A DNA stretch of 64,000 bases from Hoeflea algicola (GCF_026619415.1 NZ_JAOVZR010000001.1:2643501-2707500), one strand, 5' to 3'. Positions 51,642 to 64,000 are shown, numbered from the stretch's first letter. A program made the numbers and translations. Notes: a model not told the origin generated them from the sequence alone.

Positions 51642-51696
51642 GAGCATTGCCAATGCACATTCACCAGACCCACCATAGAGCAGACGGGGCGATTTC

Positions 51697-52767
51697 ATGG
51701 GCGTTTTAACGATCAGCGATGTCAGGAAGCACTATGGCGGGCAGGATGTCCTCAAGGGTGTTTCCATCGACATTACCGATGGCGAGTTTCTGGTGTTGGT
51801 CGGGCCATCGGGCTGTGGCAAATCTACATTGCTGCGAATGATTGCCGGACTTGAGGAAATTAACGGCGGCACCATTTCCATTGAAGGTGAGATCATCAAC
51901 GAGCTGGCCCCCAAAGATCGCGACATCGCCATGGTGTTCCAGTCCTATGCGCTTTATCCTCACATGACTGTGGCACAAAATATGGATTACGCGCTGCGGC
52001 TGAAGAAGATCCCGCGCAAGGACCGCGATGATCGGATCGCTCGGGTCGCCGAAATACTGGGCTTGACCCCCTATCTTGACCGGATGCCGAAACAGCTTTC
52101 GGGAGGACAGCGCCAGCGCGTTGCCATGGGACGCGCCATCGTGCGCGATCCGGCAGTATATCTGTTCGACGAACCGCTCTCCAATCTCGATGCCAAACTG
52201 CGGGTGCAGATGCGTTTTGAAGTCAAACAGAACCACGCTCGACTAAAGACAACCACAGTCTATGTCACCCACGATCAGGTCGAAGCGATGACCATGGCAG
52301 ACCGAATTGTGGTGATGAATGACGGCCGCATCGAACAGATCGGCACCCCGCTTGAGCTTTACGACCACCCGGCAAATCTGTTCGTGGCGGGGTTCATCGG
52401 CTCTCCGGCGATGAACATGATCGAAGGCACGGTTGCCGATGGGCTTTTCACCGCCGCCGACGGCACCACGATCAAGCTTGGGGATCTGCGCAACCAGGTT
52501 TCCGGCGACATTGTTCTCGGCCTGAGGCCGGAACATTTCGTGCTCGATCCCGCGGGGATCGAGGTCGACGTGCTGGCGGTAGAACCCACCGGAGCCGAAA
52601 CGCAGGTGATGATCCGTCTCGCCGGGCAGCCTGTGATTCTTACCCTACGCGAACGGCGCTCATTCATCCCGGGCGAGACCATCACCGTTCGCCCGGACCC
52701 ATCGATGTGCCATCTTTTTGACGCTGCGACCGGTGCGAACATTCGACCCGATCAATCAGTGACGTGA
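51697..52767 (+). CDS. ABC importer ATP-binding protein (UgpC/MsmK type)
   Basis: 356 residues: Walker A GPSGCGKST near 37, MVFQSYALYPHMT, signature LSGGQRQRVAMGRAI, Walker B VYLFDEPLSNLDAKL, H-loop YVTHDQVEAMTMADR, TOBE-type C-terminus (LRPEHFVLDPAGIEV). It supplies the ATPase missing from the divergent SBP-permease operon. Last intact metabolic gene before the mobile-element region, whose decayed IS begins within about 25 bases of its stop. Confidence 0.93.
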   Translation: MGVLTISDVRKHYGGQDVLKGVSIDITDGEFLVLVGPSGCGKSTLLRMIAGLEEINGGTISIEGEIINELAPKDRDIAMVFQSYALYPHMTVAQNMDYALRLKKIPRKDRDDRIARVAEILGLTPYLDRMPKQLSGGQRQRVAMGRAIVRDPAVYLFDEPLSNLDAKLRVQMRFEVKQNHARLKTTTVYVTHDQVEAMTMADRIVVMNDGRIEQIGTPLELYDHPANLFVAGFIGSPAMNMIEGTVADGLFTAADGTTIKLGDLRNQVSGDIVLGLRPEHFVLDPAGIEVDVLAVEPTGAETQVMIRLAGQPVILTLRERRSFIPGETITVRPDPSMCHLFDAATGANIRPDQSVT

Positions 52768-52791
52768 TTGAGCCCCCCATGGAGCCCCCGT

Positions 52792-53924
52792 TTATAAGTT
52801 ATCTCGGTTGAGGTTTTTGTCTTCGTTTGACCGGTTAGCACATTGCCGTGGTGTCAGACCCACGAGGCTTGAGTGCGGGGCGGTGATAGTTGAAGTCGGC
52901 GCGCCATTCCGCCACCAGGTTGCGGGCATGACGTAGGTTGTTGAACAGGTGTTCGTTGAAAAATTCGTCGCGCATCCGGCCATTGAATGTTTCAACGAAT
53001 CCGTTCTGCATGGGCTTGGCTTGCCCGGCGCGATGTAGTGCCATTCGACTTTACGGTCCTCCTGCTATTTCAGGATCGCGTTCGAGGCCAGCTCTGTCCC
53101 ATTGTCACTGACCAACATGCAGGGGTAGCCCCGCATCTCGGCGATTTGGTCCAGTTCGCGTGCGACCCTAATGCCTGACAGGGACGTATCGACAACAGCG
53201 GCCAGGCATTCCCGACTGAAGTCATCAATCACGTTCAGGATGCGGAACCGACGTCCGCTGGCCAGACTGTCATATACAAAGTCCAGGCTCCAGCGCTGAT
53301 TTGGCCCCTGCGGGACTGCCATCGGTACTCTGGTGCCCAAGGCGCGCTTCCTGCCGCCACGTTTGCGCACGGTCAGCCCTTCCTCCTTGTAGAGGCAAGA
53401 CCGTTTCTTCCAGTCCTCACCCCGCAGCAGGACATGCAGACGCTGGTAGCCAAACCGTCGCCGCTCTGATGGGAGCTCCTTCAGTCGCGCCCGCAGTTCA
53501 GCATCGTCCGATGGCGTTGACGACCGTCGATAAACGCACGGGTCGAGCCCAACCAAAGCGCAGGCGCGTCGCTGTCAATATTCCCTCTGTGTAATGGCGC
53601 GCCGCCGCGCACCAGGCCTGAGAAGTTTTCCCAGAATTTCCTTGAGAGTGAACACGTCCATCATCTGCTCAGCCAGCAGCTTTCTAAGCTTGGTATTCTC
53701 GGCCTCCAGCGCCTTCAGTTTCTTGGCGCCCGACACTTCCATGCAGGCTAACTTCGCACGCCACTTATAGAAAGTCGCGTCTCTGACACCGTGTTTTCGG
53801 CATAGCTCCTTCGCACCAAGCCCGGCTTGATGCTCCTTCGGAATGCCCGCTCTTGGCAGATTGCTGCGCAATCGCCTTCCAGGCAATGAATGATCTGTTC
53901 TTCATCGAACCGCGATCGCTTCAT
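52792..53924 (-). pseudogene. Decayed IS3-family element (orfA and orfB both broken)
   Basis: orfA starts at ATG 53924 (MKRSRFDEEQII). It is then interrupted by about 41 extra bases (about 53849-53889, containing a GATTGC/GCAATC hairpin) before resuming in another frame as KEHQAGLGAKELCRKHGVRDATFYKWRAK. orfB reads PNQRWSLDFVYD, VIDDFSRECL and VSDNGTELASNAILK, then a TAG stands where Trp is expected (about 53066). A 5-base AAGCC duplication follows (about 53030), and an extra C near 52882 shifts the final HSSLVGLTP segment. Four independent lesions make it inactive. Terminal repeats not determined. Confidence 0.85.
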
Positions 53925-54162
53925 CGTCCGTCTTCTTCAGCCGGAACGGACTACCGAATCGCGCACGTTTGAGAGGCACGGATCAGTCGTGATCGTGCCG
54001 GCAAAGGTCGGCAGCGGCGTTGAACACTACGTCCATGTTGCCAACGCGAGCATTCGTGTCACAATCGGCCCGATCAAGGACATAAACATGGAGTTTCGGA
54101 TTGCTCAAGCGTTCAAGCACCGCGCCGTGATGACCAGCCGTTTCTTGGCGTTGGTATGGGAA

Positions 54163-54187
54163 CGCAAAAAACGCCCGTGAGGGCGTT
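54163..54187 (-). terminator. Intrinsic terminator behind the displaced tRNA 3' half
   Basis: On the minus strand AACGCCC-TCAC-GGGCGTT is a perfect 7-bp stem followed by six T. It follows the tRNA-like segment at 54217-54256 by about 30 bases, as expected for a tRNA gene's own terminator. Confidence 0.8.
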
Positions 54188-54216
54188 GATTTGGGACAAT
54201 TCTTCATGATTTCGTT

Positions 54217-54256
54217 TTGCGAGGGCAGGATTTGAACCTGCGACCTTCAGCTTATG
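54217..54256 (-). repeat. Displaced 3' half of initiator tRNA-Met (probable attachment-site copy)
   Basis: These 40 bases match the 3' part of the intact initiator tRNA-Met at 60474-60513, from the CAT anticodon to the acceptor stem, with two mismatches and in the same orientation. The sequence upstream does not form the D-arm or 5' acceptor strand. With the terminator beyond it, this looks like the original 3' half of the gene pushed 6.3 kb away by an integrated element. Confidence 0.75.
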
Positions 54257-54505
54257 GTGCATAGCGCGAGGAGCTACCTCGCCAGCGGACGCGAAGCGTT
54301 TGCGCCAGCGACATTGTTTTGAATGTATCGAAGTAAAATTTGGTTGCGGGGGCCTGATTGTACAGAGACTTGTAATTCTGCAGCGCCGAACGATTGAAAC
54401 ACTCTCTGAAATGCTCTCATGGTTCCGATGAGAGCGCCAGATGACGCCAACGCCGCAAGGCAGGTCCAATCACACGCACCGACAGGGCGATCAGCGGCGG
54501 TAAAG

Positions 54506-54972
54506 GCCTCAATCAGGCGTCTGTCATCGACGTCTTCGCTCGCCGCATAGTTGTCTGGCGGGCGAGCAGGACGGCACATGCAGGCTTTGTCCTCGACGCT
54601 CTGGAGCAGGCGCTTCATGATCGGCGTCCCGCTCATGGTGGCGGCCTCGCGCATCACTCGGATCGAGGTGTCCAATACGTGTCCATTCGGTATTCCGAGC
54701 GGTTGGCGGAAGCTGGTATCGAACCTTCTGTCGGAAGTGTCGGCTACAGTTACGACAATGCCCTCGCCGAAACGATCAACAGTCTCTACAAGGCCGAGGT
54801 CATCCATCGACGTGGACGATAGAGGAGCTTCGAGACGGTGGAATTCGCCACCCTGGAATGGGTCGACTGGTTCAACCACCGACGACTTCTGCAGCCCATC
54901 GGGAATATACCGCCAGCCGAAGCTGAAGAACGATATTACGCCATGCTGGACGAAGCAGCTATGGCCGCATAG
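54506..54972 (+). pseudogene. IS3-family orfB C-terminal relic
   Basis: Reads SVIDVFARRIVVWRASRT, GFVLDALEQALHDRR, HHSDRGVQYVSIRYSERLAEAGIEPSVGSVGYSYDNALAETINSLYKAEVIHRRG, then TAG at 54820-54822 in place of a Trp codon, then RSFETVEFATLEWVDWFNHRRLLQPIGNIPPAEAEERYY to a stop at 54972. The second Asp (HHSDRG) and final Glu (DNALAET) of the DDE triad are present, but the N-terminal part is missing. Confidence 0.82.
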
Positions 54973-55285
54973 CTTAAACGAAATGGCCTCCAGCACACCC
55001 GGGGCGTGTGTGGATGCCCCCTGTTTGGCAAGCTTTATCTTCGATTTTTCGGCGGGGTCTTCGATCGGACGTGTGTCAGGCCTCAGGTTGTGGCCTTCGA
55101 TGACGCCACGGGCCGGTATGCTGTTCGGAAAGCTGGGTTCACATCGGTTCAGAGAGCTGCAAGCGCTCGAGCCCCGGGTCTGAATTTCCCTGCCTTGAAC
55201 TTCGAAGTCCGTGTCGCGTACTCCTCGTCGATCGCTCACCCCGGCCTTGCGGCCATGTCGTGCCTTTTCCCTTCTCGGTTTCAGG
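54973..55285. other. Inter-IS segment without recognised gene
   Basis: About 310 bases between the IS3 relic and the IS110 transposase. Presumably the right end of the first IS and the flank of the IS110 element. I see no conserved coding frame. Confidence 0.5.
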
Positions 55286-56140
55286 TCACGCCATTCGATA
55301 ATTCTCTTGCTTGGTCGACATGGCCCAGATCATTCGGGCCATCTTATTCGCCAGCGCAACGGCCGCGACCATCCTTGGCTTGCGTGCTACGAGAGCAGCG
55401 AGCCAGCGATTCGAACTGCCACCCTTTCGGACGACCCAGCGGATCACGCTCATCGCTCCGACGATTAGCAGTCGGCGGATGTCGGTCTGCCCCATCTTGC
55501 TGACCGACCCCAGCCTGGCCTTGCCCCCCGTGGACCTCTGCCGTGGCACCAGGCCGAGCCAGGCCGCAAAGTTCCGCCCACTGTCAAAAGTGTCGAGGTC
55601 GGGCGCAAACGCCGCCACGGCGCCTGCCGTCACGGGGCCGATCCCGGGGATGGTGCAAAGCCGCCGCAACTCACAATCTGTCTTCGATGCATCTTCCAAC
55701 TCGTTTGCCAGCCGTTCGATCACGTCGGTCAGCCGCGCGATCTGCTCGAGATAAACCGCCCCCATCTCACGAACCGGGTCAGGCAGGTCGCTGCTCTCGT
55801 CCGCCAACGCATTCTCGAGTAGTTTCAGGCTCGCCGGTCCCTTCGGCGCCACCAGCCCGAATTCGGCCAGATGTCCGCGGAGCGCGTTGATGAGCTGCGT
55901 GCGCTGCCGGACCAAGCATTGATGGGTGCGGAACGCCACAGCACGGCCTTGGGTTTCGGCACTCTTCACTGCCACGAAACGCATGGTCGGGCGCATGGCC
56001 GCCTCTGCGATAGCCTCCGCGTCCGCGCGGTCATTCTTCTGGCGCTTGACGAACGGTTTCACATACGCCGCAGGTGGAGTTGCCCCCTGAAAGTGGTCCA
56101 CCAACTGGGATAGATTATCCCTCAAATTGGAGGATCAGCG

Positions 56141-56419
56141 ATGGCTGGAAAACGAGAGAAGCCGGAAGAGATTGTATCGAAGCTTCGGCAGGTTGAAGTT
56201 CTGCAAGGGCAAGGTGCGACGATTGCTGACGCGGTGCGCCAGATCGGCGTGACACAGCAGACGTTTTATCGATGGCGGAAGCTCTATGGCGGGATGCAGC
56301 GATCTCAACTCACTCGGCTGAAAGAGCTGGAGAAGGAGAACCAGCGGCTTCGGCGGGCGGTGTCTGACCTGACACTGGACAAACTCATCCTGACCGAGGC
56401 GGCAAAGGGAAACTTCTAA
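56141..56419 (+). CDS. IS407-like transposase OrfA (copy 1)
   Basis: 92 residues, helix-turn-helix DNA-binding part: KPEEIVSKLRQVEVLQGQGATIADAVRQIGVTQQTFYRWRKLYGGM, followed by a leucine-zipper-like segment (LTRLKELEKENQRLRRAVSDLTLDKLIL). The slippery heptamer GGGAAAC at 56407-56413, in the phase G-GGA-AAC, sits 2 codons before the stop. It should allow a -1 shift into orfB to make the OrfAB transposase. Confidence 0.92.
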   Translation: MAGKREKPEEIVSKLRQVEVLQGQGATIADAVRQIGVTQQTFYRWRKLYGGMQRSQLTRLKELEKENQRLRRAVSDLTLDKLILTEAAKGNF

Positions 56420-56451
56420 GCCCTTCGCGTCGGCGCAAGTGCATCGACCAT

Positions 56452-57267
56452 GTGCGGCGGGAGCTCGGCGTATCAGAACGCCGCGCCTGCCGCACGCTCG
56501 GACAACACCGATCCACACAGCGCAAGGTGCCACAGGGCCGGGCAGATGAAGAACGGCTGACCGATGATATCATCGAACTGGCCGACAAGTACGGGCGCTA
56601 TGGGTATCGCATGGTCACCGGTCTGCTGAACAACGCGGGCTGGCAGGTAAACCATAAGCGGGTTGAGCGCATCTGGCGGCGTGAAGGGCTGAAAGTGCCA
56701 CAAAAGCAGAAGAAAAAGGGGCGGCTTTGGCTGAACGACGGATCATGTGTGCGTCTCAGACCGGAACGGCCAAACCACGTCTGGTCCTACGACTTCGTCC
56801 AGGATCGAACCGCTGACGGCCGCGTCTATCGGACGCTGAATATCATCGACGAATACACCAGGGAGGCACTCATGATCCGCGTGGACCGCAAGCTCAACTC
56901 AACGGACGTGCTGGATGCTCTGACAGACCTATTCATCCTGCGCGACCCGCCGGAATACATTCGGTCGGACAATGGGCCGGAATTTATCGCCCAGAAAGTG
57001 CGGGATTGGATTGCAGCTGTTGGAGCCAAGACGGCCTACATAGAGCCAGGCTCACCATGGGAGAACGGATACTGCGAAAGCTTCAACGCCCGGTTCCGCG
57101 ACGAGCTGCTGAACGGCGAAATCTTCTACAGCCTAAGGGAGGCGCAAATCCTGATCGAGCAATGGCGTATCCACTACAACACCGTCAGGCCGCATAGCGC
57201 TCTGGGCTACCGCCCGCCCGCGCCGGAAAGCATTGTCCCGATGGACCAGACGCCCATGATGCACTAA
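56452..57267 (+). CDS. IS407-like transposase OrfB (copy 1)
   Basis: 271 residues as a separate frame; the frame is open back to the heptamer, so the functional product is probably the OrfAB fusion. DDE catalytic residues: Asp in HVWSYDFVQDRT, Asp in YIRSDNGPEFIA, Glu in ENGYCESFNARF. The frame is intact. Confidence 0.92.
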   Translation: MRRELGVSERRACRTLGQHRSTQRKVPQGRADEERLTDDIIELADKYGRYGYRMVTGLLNNAGWQVNHKRVERIWRREGLKVPQKQKKKGRLWLNDGSCVRLRPERPNHVWSYDFVQDRTADGRVYRTLNIIDEYTREALMIRVDRKLNSTDVLDALTDLFILRDPPEYIRSDNGPEFIAQKVRDWIAAVGAKTAYIEPGSPWENGYCESFNARFRDELLNGEIFYSLREAQILIEQWRIHYNTVRPHSALGYRPPAPESIVPMDQTPMMH

Positions 57268-57721
57268 TAATCAAACCGGACCACCTGATGGGGGCACGCC
57301 ACAGGCACCAGACGCACTTCATGACCGTGAGACTGCGCCATCCGGCCCCAGTGATGCGACGTGGCGCATGCCTCCATCGCGACTACACAGGCCGGCTGCT
57401 CGCCCAGAAGCGTCGCCAACCGGTTCCGAGACAGTGCCCGATTATACAGTACCCTCCCATCAGATCCGACCGCACAAGCCTGAAAGCTGCCTTTTGCTAA
57501 GTCGATTGCCAGAATGCTGATCTTCGATGTCATTGATGCGCCCTCCGCTCGGTGAATATAGAACCGTCTTGGTATACCCGATGCCGCTGGGTGGGGGCAT
57601 CCACCGCATCAGTTCAAGATGTCCCACGGGAACCGCACCTTACAAGCCAAAAGATCAACCCGAGAGCTCGCCTAAAGAGTATTCTGCTCACAGACCACAT
57701 TTCAAATCGGATTAGATGCGG

Positions 57722-57904
57722 TCATTCAGAAGGCAGGTGGTCGATCCTACTTGCCTTGGAATAGGGCAAAAGCGCTTTACGGATCGCGGCGATGGTGAGG
57801 TTGCGTGCCGTCGGAGTTAGGCGGTTGGCAGACACATCATCATACATCCGGGGCAGGAATTGGCTGATCAATGGCTCAGGCAGATGCCTGTCTCCAAGTG
57901 CCTG
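57722..57904 (-). pseudogene. C-terminal fragment of an unidentified gene, cut by IS copy 2
   Basis: Open in frame for 60 codons from the IS border: QALGDRHLPEPLISQFLPRM, then about 40 residues including TARNLTIAAIRKALLPYSKA and a stop at 57722. No start codon is needed inside the fragment, which fits a gene 3' end truncated by the IS. I do not recognise the family. Confidence 0.45.
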
Positions 57905-57938
57905 TGGCGTGCCCCCATCAGGTGGTCCGGTTTGATTG

Positions 57939-58754
57939 TTAGTGCATCATGGGCGTCTGGTCCATCGGGACAATGCTTTCCGGCGCGGGCGGGCGGTAGC
58001 CCAGAGCGCTATGCGGCCTGACGGTGTTGTAGTGGATACGCCATTGCTCGATCAGGATTTGCGCCTCCCTTAGGCTGTAGAAGATTTCGCCGTTCAGCAG
58101 CTCGTCGCGGAACCGGGCGTTGAAGCTTTCGCAGTATCCGTTCTCCCATGGTGAGCCTGGCTCTATGTAGGCCGTCTTGGCTCCAACAGCTGCAATCCAA
58201 TCCCGCACTTTCTGGGCGATAAATTCCGGCCCATTGTCCGACCGAATGTATTCCGGCGGGTCGCGCAGGATGAATAGGTCTGTCAGAGCATCCAGCACGT
58301 CCGTTGAGTTGAGCTTGCGGTCCACGCGGATCATGAGTGCCTCCCTGGTGTATTCGTCGATGATATTCAGCGTCCGATAGACGCGGCCGTCAGCGGTTCG
58401 ATCCTGGACGAAGTCGTAGGACCAGACGTGGTTTGGCCGTTCCGGTCTGAGACGCACACATGATCCGTCGTTCAGCCAAAGCCGCCCCTTTTTCTTCTGC
58501 TTTTGTGGCACTTTCAGCCCTTCACGCCGCCAGATGCGCTCAACCCGCTTATGGTTTACCTGCCAGCCCGCGTTGTTCAGCAGACCGGTGACCATGCGAT
58601 ACCCATAGCGCCCGTACTTGTCGGCCAGTTCGATGATATCATCGGTCAGCCGTTCTTCATCTGCCCGGCCCTGTGGCACCTTGCGCTGTGTGGATCGGTG
58701 TTGTCCGAGCGTGCGGCAGGCGCGGCGTTCTGATACGCCGAGCTCCCGCCGCAC
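57939..58754 (-). CDS. IS407-like transposase OrfB (copy 2)
   Basis: Same 271-residue protein as copy 1, residue for residue, with an intact DDE triad. Identical copies point to recent transposition or gene conversion. Confidence 0.92.
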   Translation of the reverse strand: MRRELGVSERRACRTLGQHRSTQRKVPQGRADEERLTDDIIELADKYGRYGYRMVTGLLNNAGWQVNHKRVERIWRREGLKVPQKQKKKGRLWLNDGSCVRLRPERPNHVWSYDFVQDRTADGRVYRTLNIIDEYTREALMIRVDRKLNSTDVLDALTDLFILRDPPEYIRSDNGPEFIAQKVRDWIAAVGAKTAYIEPGSPWENGYCESFNARFRDELLNGEIFYSLREAQILIEQWRIHYNTVRPHSALGYRPPAPESIVPMDQTPMMH

Positions 58755-58786
58755 ATGGTCGATGCACTTGCGCCGACGCGAAGGGC

Positions 58787-59065
58787 TTAGAAGTTTCCCT
58801 TTGCCGCCTCGGTCAGGATGAGTTTGTCCAGTGTCAGGTCAGACACCGCCCGCCGAAGCCGCTGGTTCTCCTTCTCCAGCTCTTTCAGCCGAGTGAGTTG
58901 AGATCGCTGCATCCCGCCATAGAGCTTCCGCCATCGATAAAACGTCTGCTGTGTCACGCCGATCTGGCGCACCGCGTCAGCAATCGTCGCACCTTGCCCT
59001 TGCAGAACTTCAACCTGCCGAAGCTTCGATACAATCTCTTCCGGCTTCTCTCGTTTTCCAGCCAT
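58787..59065 (-). CDS. IS407-like transposase OrfA (copy 2)
   Basis: Same 92-residue protein as copy 1; the frameshift heptamer lies at 58793-58799 on the minus strand. Confidence 0.92.
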   Translation of the reverse strand: MAGKREKPEEIVSKLRQVEVLQGQGATIADAVRQIGVTQQTFYRWRKLYGGMQRSQLTRLKELEKENQRLRRAVSDLTLDKLILTEAAKGNF

Positions 59066-59131
59066 CGCTGATCCTCCAATTTGAGGGATAATCTATCCCA
59101 GTTGGTGGACCACTTTCAGGGGGCAACTCCA

Positions 59132-60546
<1,415 letters not shown>

Positions 60547-60561
60547 ATAAATTTTGAGCTT

Positions 60562-60581
60562 CCGGGCATGCCCGGTCTTTT
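60562..60581 (+). terminator. Possible terminator for the plus-strand recombinase gene
   Basis: CCGGGCATGCCCGG followed by TCTTTT on the plus strand, about 50 bases after the recombinase stop. On the minus strand the same hairpin is not followed by T residues. Confidence 0.45.
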
Positions 60582-60621
60582 GTTCGCCGATCCTCGAGGC
60601 TTTGCCTCTGCGGTTCGGCTG

Positions 60622-60640
60622 GGGCTGCTCCACCCCGCGA
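60622..60640 (-). repeat. Extra copy of the initiator tRNA 5' end
   Basis: 19 bases identical to the first 18 bases of the tRNA plus one flanking base (compare 60529-60547), in the same orientation and followed upstream by a weakly similar stretch (TTGAGC shared). It cannot fold as a tRNA; a remnant of a duplication or of an earlier insertion event at the tRNA. Confidence 0.65.
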
Positions 60641-60670
60641 CAAGCCTTGAGCGAATGTTGCTCGAGGCAT

Positions 60671-60702
60671 AAAAGCAAAAAACGGGCCGCGAATGCGACC
60701 CG
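60671..60702 (-). terminator. rRNA operon terminator after 5S
   Basis: On the minus strand CGGGTCGC-ATTC-GCGGCCCG (8-bp stem with one G-T pair) is followed by TTTTTTGCTTTT. Located about 50 bases after 5S and before the tRNA-Met, so the tRNA may depend on readthrough or its own promoter. Confidence 0.75.
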
Positions 60703-60752
60703 CGGCAGTTCCAAGTTTCGTAAGTTTGAGAAGATATGTGTTGCGCTTTGCA

Positions 60753-60870
60753 GACCTGGCAGCGACCTACTCTCCCGCGTCTTAAGACGAAGTACCATCG
60801 GCGCAGGGGCGTTTCACGGCCGTGTTCGGAATGGGAACGGGTGCAGCCGCCCCGCCATGACCACCAGGTC
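60753..60870 (-). rRNA. rrf: 5S ribosomal RNA
   Basis: About 118 nt. The ends GACCTGG and CCAGGTC pair as the 5S terminal helix. The internal sequence (plus strand TACTCTCCCGCGTCTTAAGA and CGTTTCACGGCCGTGTTCGG) matches conserved 5S loops. Exact ends are approximate by a few bases. Confidence 0.93.
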
Positions 60871-60993
60871 GGCAAAGCGCAACATTGCACATGGCTACAT
60901 GTGCAAGTTGATTGAGAAGCTGGCGGGAGGCTAGTCCCTTTAGTCTTATGAACACAATCGCTGGCACACCGAAGTTTGTTTCGATGAGCACAA

Positions 60994-61003
60994 GCAATGA
61001 GAA

Positions 61004-61012
<9 letters not shown>
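60994..61012. repeat. 23S processing stem, 3' arm
   Basis: GCAATGAGAACGATCAAGC; its exact reverse complement lies at 63793-63811 beyond the other end of 23S. The 19-bp duplex in the precursor is the expected RNase III substrate. Confidence 0.8.
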
Positions 61013-63792
<2,780 letters not shown>

Positions 63793-63800
<8 letters not shown>

Positions 63801-63811
63801 GTTCTCATTGC
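63793..63811. repeat. 23S processing stem, 5' arm
   Basis: Exact reverse complement of 60994-61012, forming the base of the precursor 23S stem. The remaining sequence to 64000 is the internal transcribed spacer toward the 16S gene, which lies outside the window; no tRNA is completed inside it. Confidence 0.8.
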
Positions 63812-64000
63812 CAATGCCCATCCCATTTGGCTTATTTGGCAAACCTTGCGGCAAACCAAAACCACCCTGCTTCCACTTGAATGGAAGCACCGAATGGCCC
63901 GGACCCTTGCAAGGATCAAAGCCATTCAAAAAAACCAGAGCCACCTTTTACGGCTCAGGTCATGTCAGATGTCATCGACGTGTTCGGACCAGCCTATTAT

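Larger units (their letters stand above)
56075..57301 (+). mobile_element. IS3-family (IS407-group-like) insertion sequence, copy 1
   Basis: 1227 bp with imperfect terminal repeats (left TGGAGTTGCCCCCTG..., right end reverse-complement TGGCGTGCCCCCATC...). Flanked by a 4-bp target duplication CAGG at 56071-56074 and 57302-57305. Contains orfA and orfB with a GGGAAAC frameshift heptamer. A second copy in inverted orientation lies at 57905-59131; all coding frames mirror exactly around position 57603. Confidence 0.92.
55286..57533 (-). pseudogene. IS110-family transposase split by an IS407-like insertion
   Basis: The N-terminal piece (57533 down to 57302) starts MTSKISILAIDLAKGSFQACAVG and runs to GHEVRLVP. 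The C-terminal piece (56074 down to 55286) resumes AAYVKPFVKRQKNDRADAEAIAEA and carries the transposase_20 part LCTIPGIGPVTAGAVAAFAPDLDTFDSGRNFAAWLGLVPRQRSTGGKARLGSVSKMG. Joining them at the 4-bp duplication CCTG (plus strand CAGG) restores VRLVPAAYVKP exactly, about 342 codons, so the gene was intact until the IS entered. Confidence 0.9.
57905..59131 (-). mobile_element. IS3-family (IS407-group-like) insertion sequence, copy 2 (inverted)
   Basis: Inverted copy of the element at 56075-57301, 1227 bp. The flanks are CCTG on the left and GGAT on the right, which do not match. So either one flank was deleted or rearranged after insertion, or the copy arose by recombination. The right border truncates the serine recombinase gene and the left border truncates an unidentified gene, consistent with an adjacent deletion. 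Confidence 0.9.

Noticed and set aside
53890..54180. 96-codon plus-strand open frame between the IS3 relic and the tRNA copy
   Set aside because: No recognisable family or ribosome site, and its 3' end overlaps the terminator hairpin; probably chance.
54217..54290. A second complete tRNA gene at 54.2 kb
   Set aside because: Only the 3' half from the anticodon onward matches; the 5' side cannot form the acceptor and D arms.
54274..55239. 321-codon minus-strand open frame in the mobile region
   Set aside because: Opposite an IS3 orfB relic with recognisable DDE segments; no own motifs.

Overview
The window looks like chromosomal DNA of an alphaproteobacterium, probably Hyphomicrobiales/Rhizobiales. 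The support is the rRNA operon layout (23S, 5S, then initiator tRNA on the minus strand), the density of ABC importers for sugar-like solutes, GntR/IclR regulators, and catabolic gene families typical of that group. No taxonomic search was possible, so this is an inference.

Layout. (1) 1-9.1 kb, minus strand: an ABC importer operon with a PfkB kinase, a LOG-type phosphoribohydrolase-like protein, a hydantoin-racemase-like protein, an arylmalonate-decarboxylase-like protein and a dihydropyrimidinase that runs off the left edge. A divergent FCD-type GntR regulator sits at its head. The set suggests import, phosphorylation, deglycosylation and ring opening of a nucleoside- or hydantoin-like compound. 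(2) 9.4-26.3 kb: an IclR regulator diverges from a long plus-strand array. The array holds an SCP2-like protein, an alpha/beta hydrolase, a metallo-beta-lactamase-fold lactonase, a ribose-type ABC importer with unusually long permeases, a proteorhodopsin homologue lacking the retinal lysine (Arg in its place), a flotillin/SPFH protein, a small membrane protein, an SSS-family symporter, an iron-type alcohol dehydrogenase and a semialdehyde dehydrogenase. IclR + lactonase + Fe-ADH + SSADH is the blcRABC (attJKLM) gamma-butyrolactone gene set; the membrane genes embedded in it, with the lysine-less rhodopsin, are the most interesting system here. (3) 26.3-27.5 kb: decayed, gene-poor DNA with an IS3 orfA relic. 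(4) 27.5-41.1 kb: a deoxy-sugar/hexuronate regulon (altronate-type dehydratase, GntR regulator, sugar isomerase, two ribokinase-like kinases, lactonase, aldo/keto reductase, SIS isomerase, ABC importer, fucose mutarotase). It is tied together by three copies of the palindrome CTAACATGTTAG. (5) 41.4-52.8 kb: a DoeB/EutB-like pair, a frameshifted IclR gene, and a divergent importer locus with rhamnose mutarotase, Gfo/Idh oxidoreductase, an unusual TIM-barrel hydrolase-like protein, a second lactonase and an ABC ATPase, suggesting rhamnoside-like sugar use.

(6) 52.8-60.5 kb is a mobile-DNA graveyard. It has a decayed IS3 element, a relic IS3 transposase, an IS110 transposase split by an IS407-like element with a clean 4-bp target duplication, a second copy of that IS in inverted orientation, and a serine recombinase that has lost its catalytic domain. 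The recombinase ends inside the initiator tRNA gene, and a 3'-half copy of that tRNA with its own terminator lies 6.3 kb away, so the segment looks like an old element integrated in the tRNA. (7) 60.5-64.0 kb: initiator tRNA-Met, 5S and 23S rRNA, all on the minus strand, with a perfect 19-bp processing stem around the 23S; the 16S lies beyond the right edge.

Several genes carry lesions that could be natural or assembly errors: an open frame joining the two genes at 0.7-0.8 kb, and the IclR frameshift at 43.9 kb.
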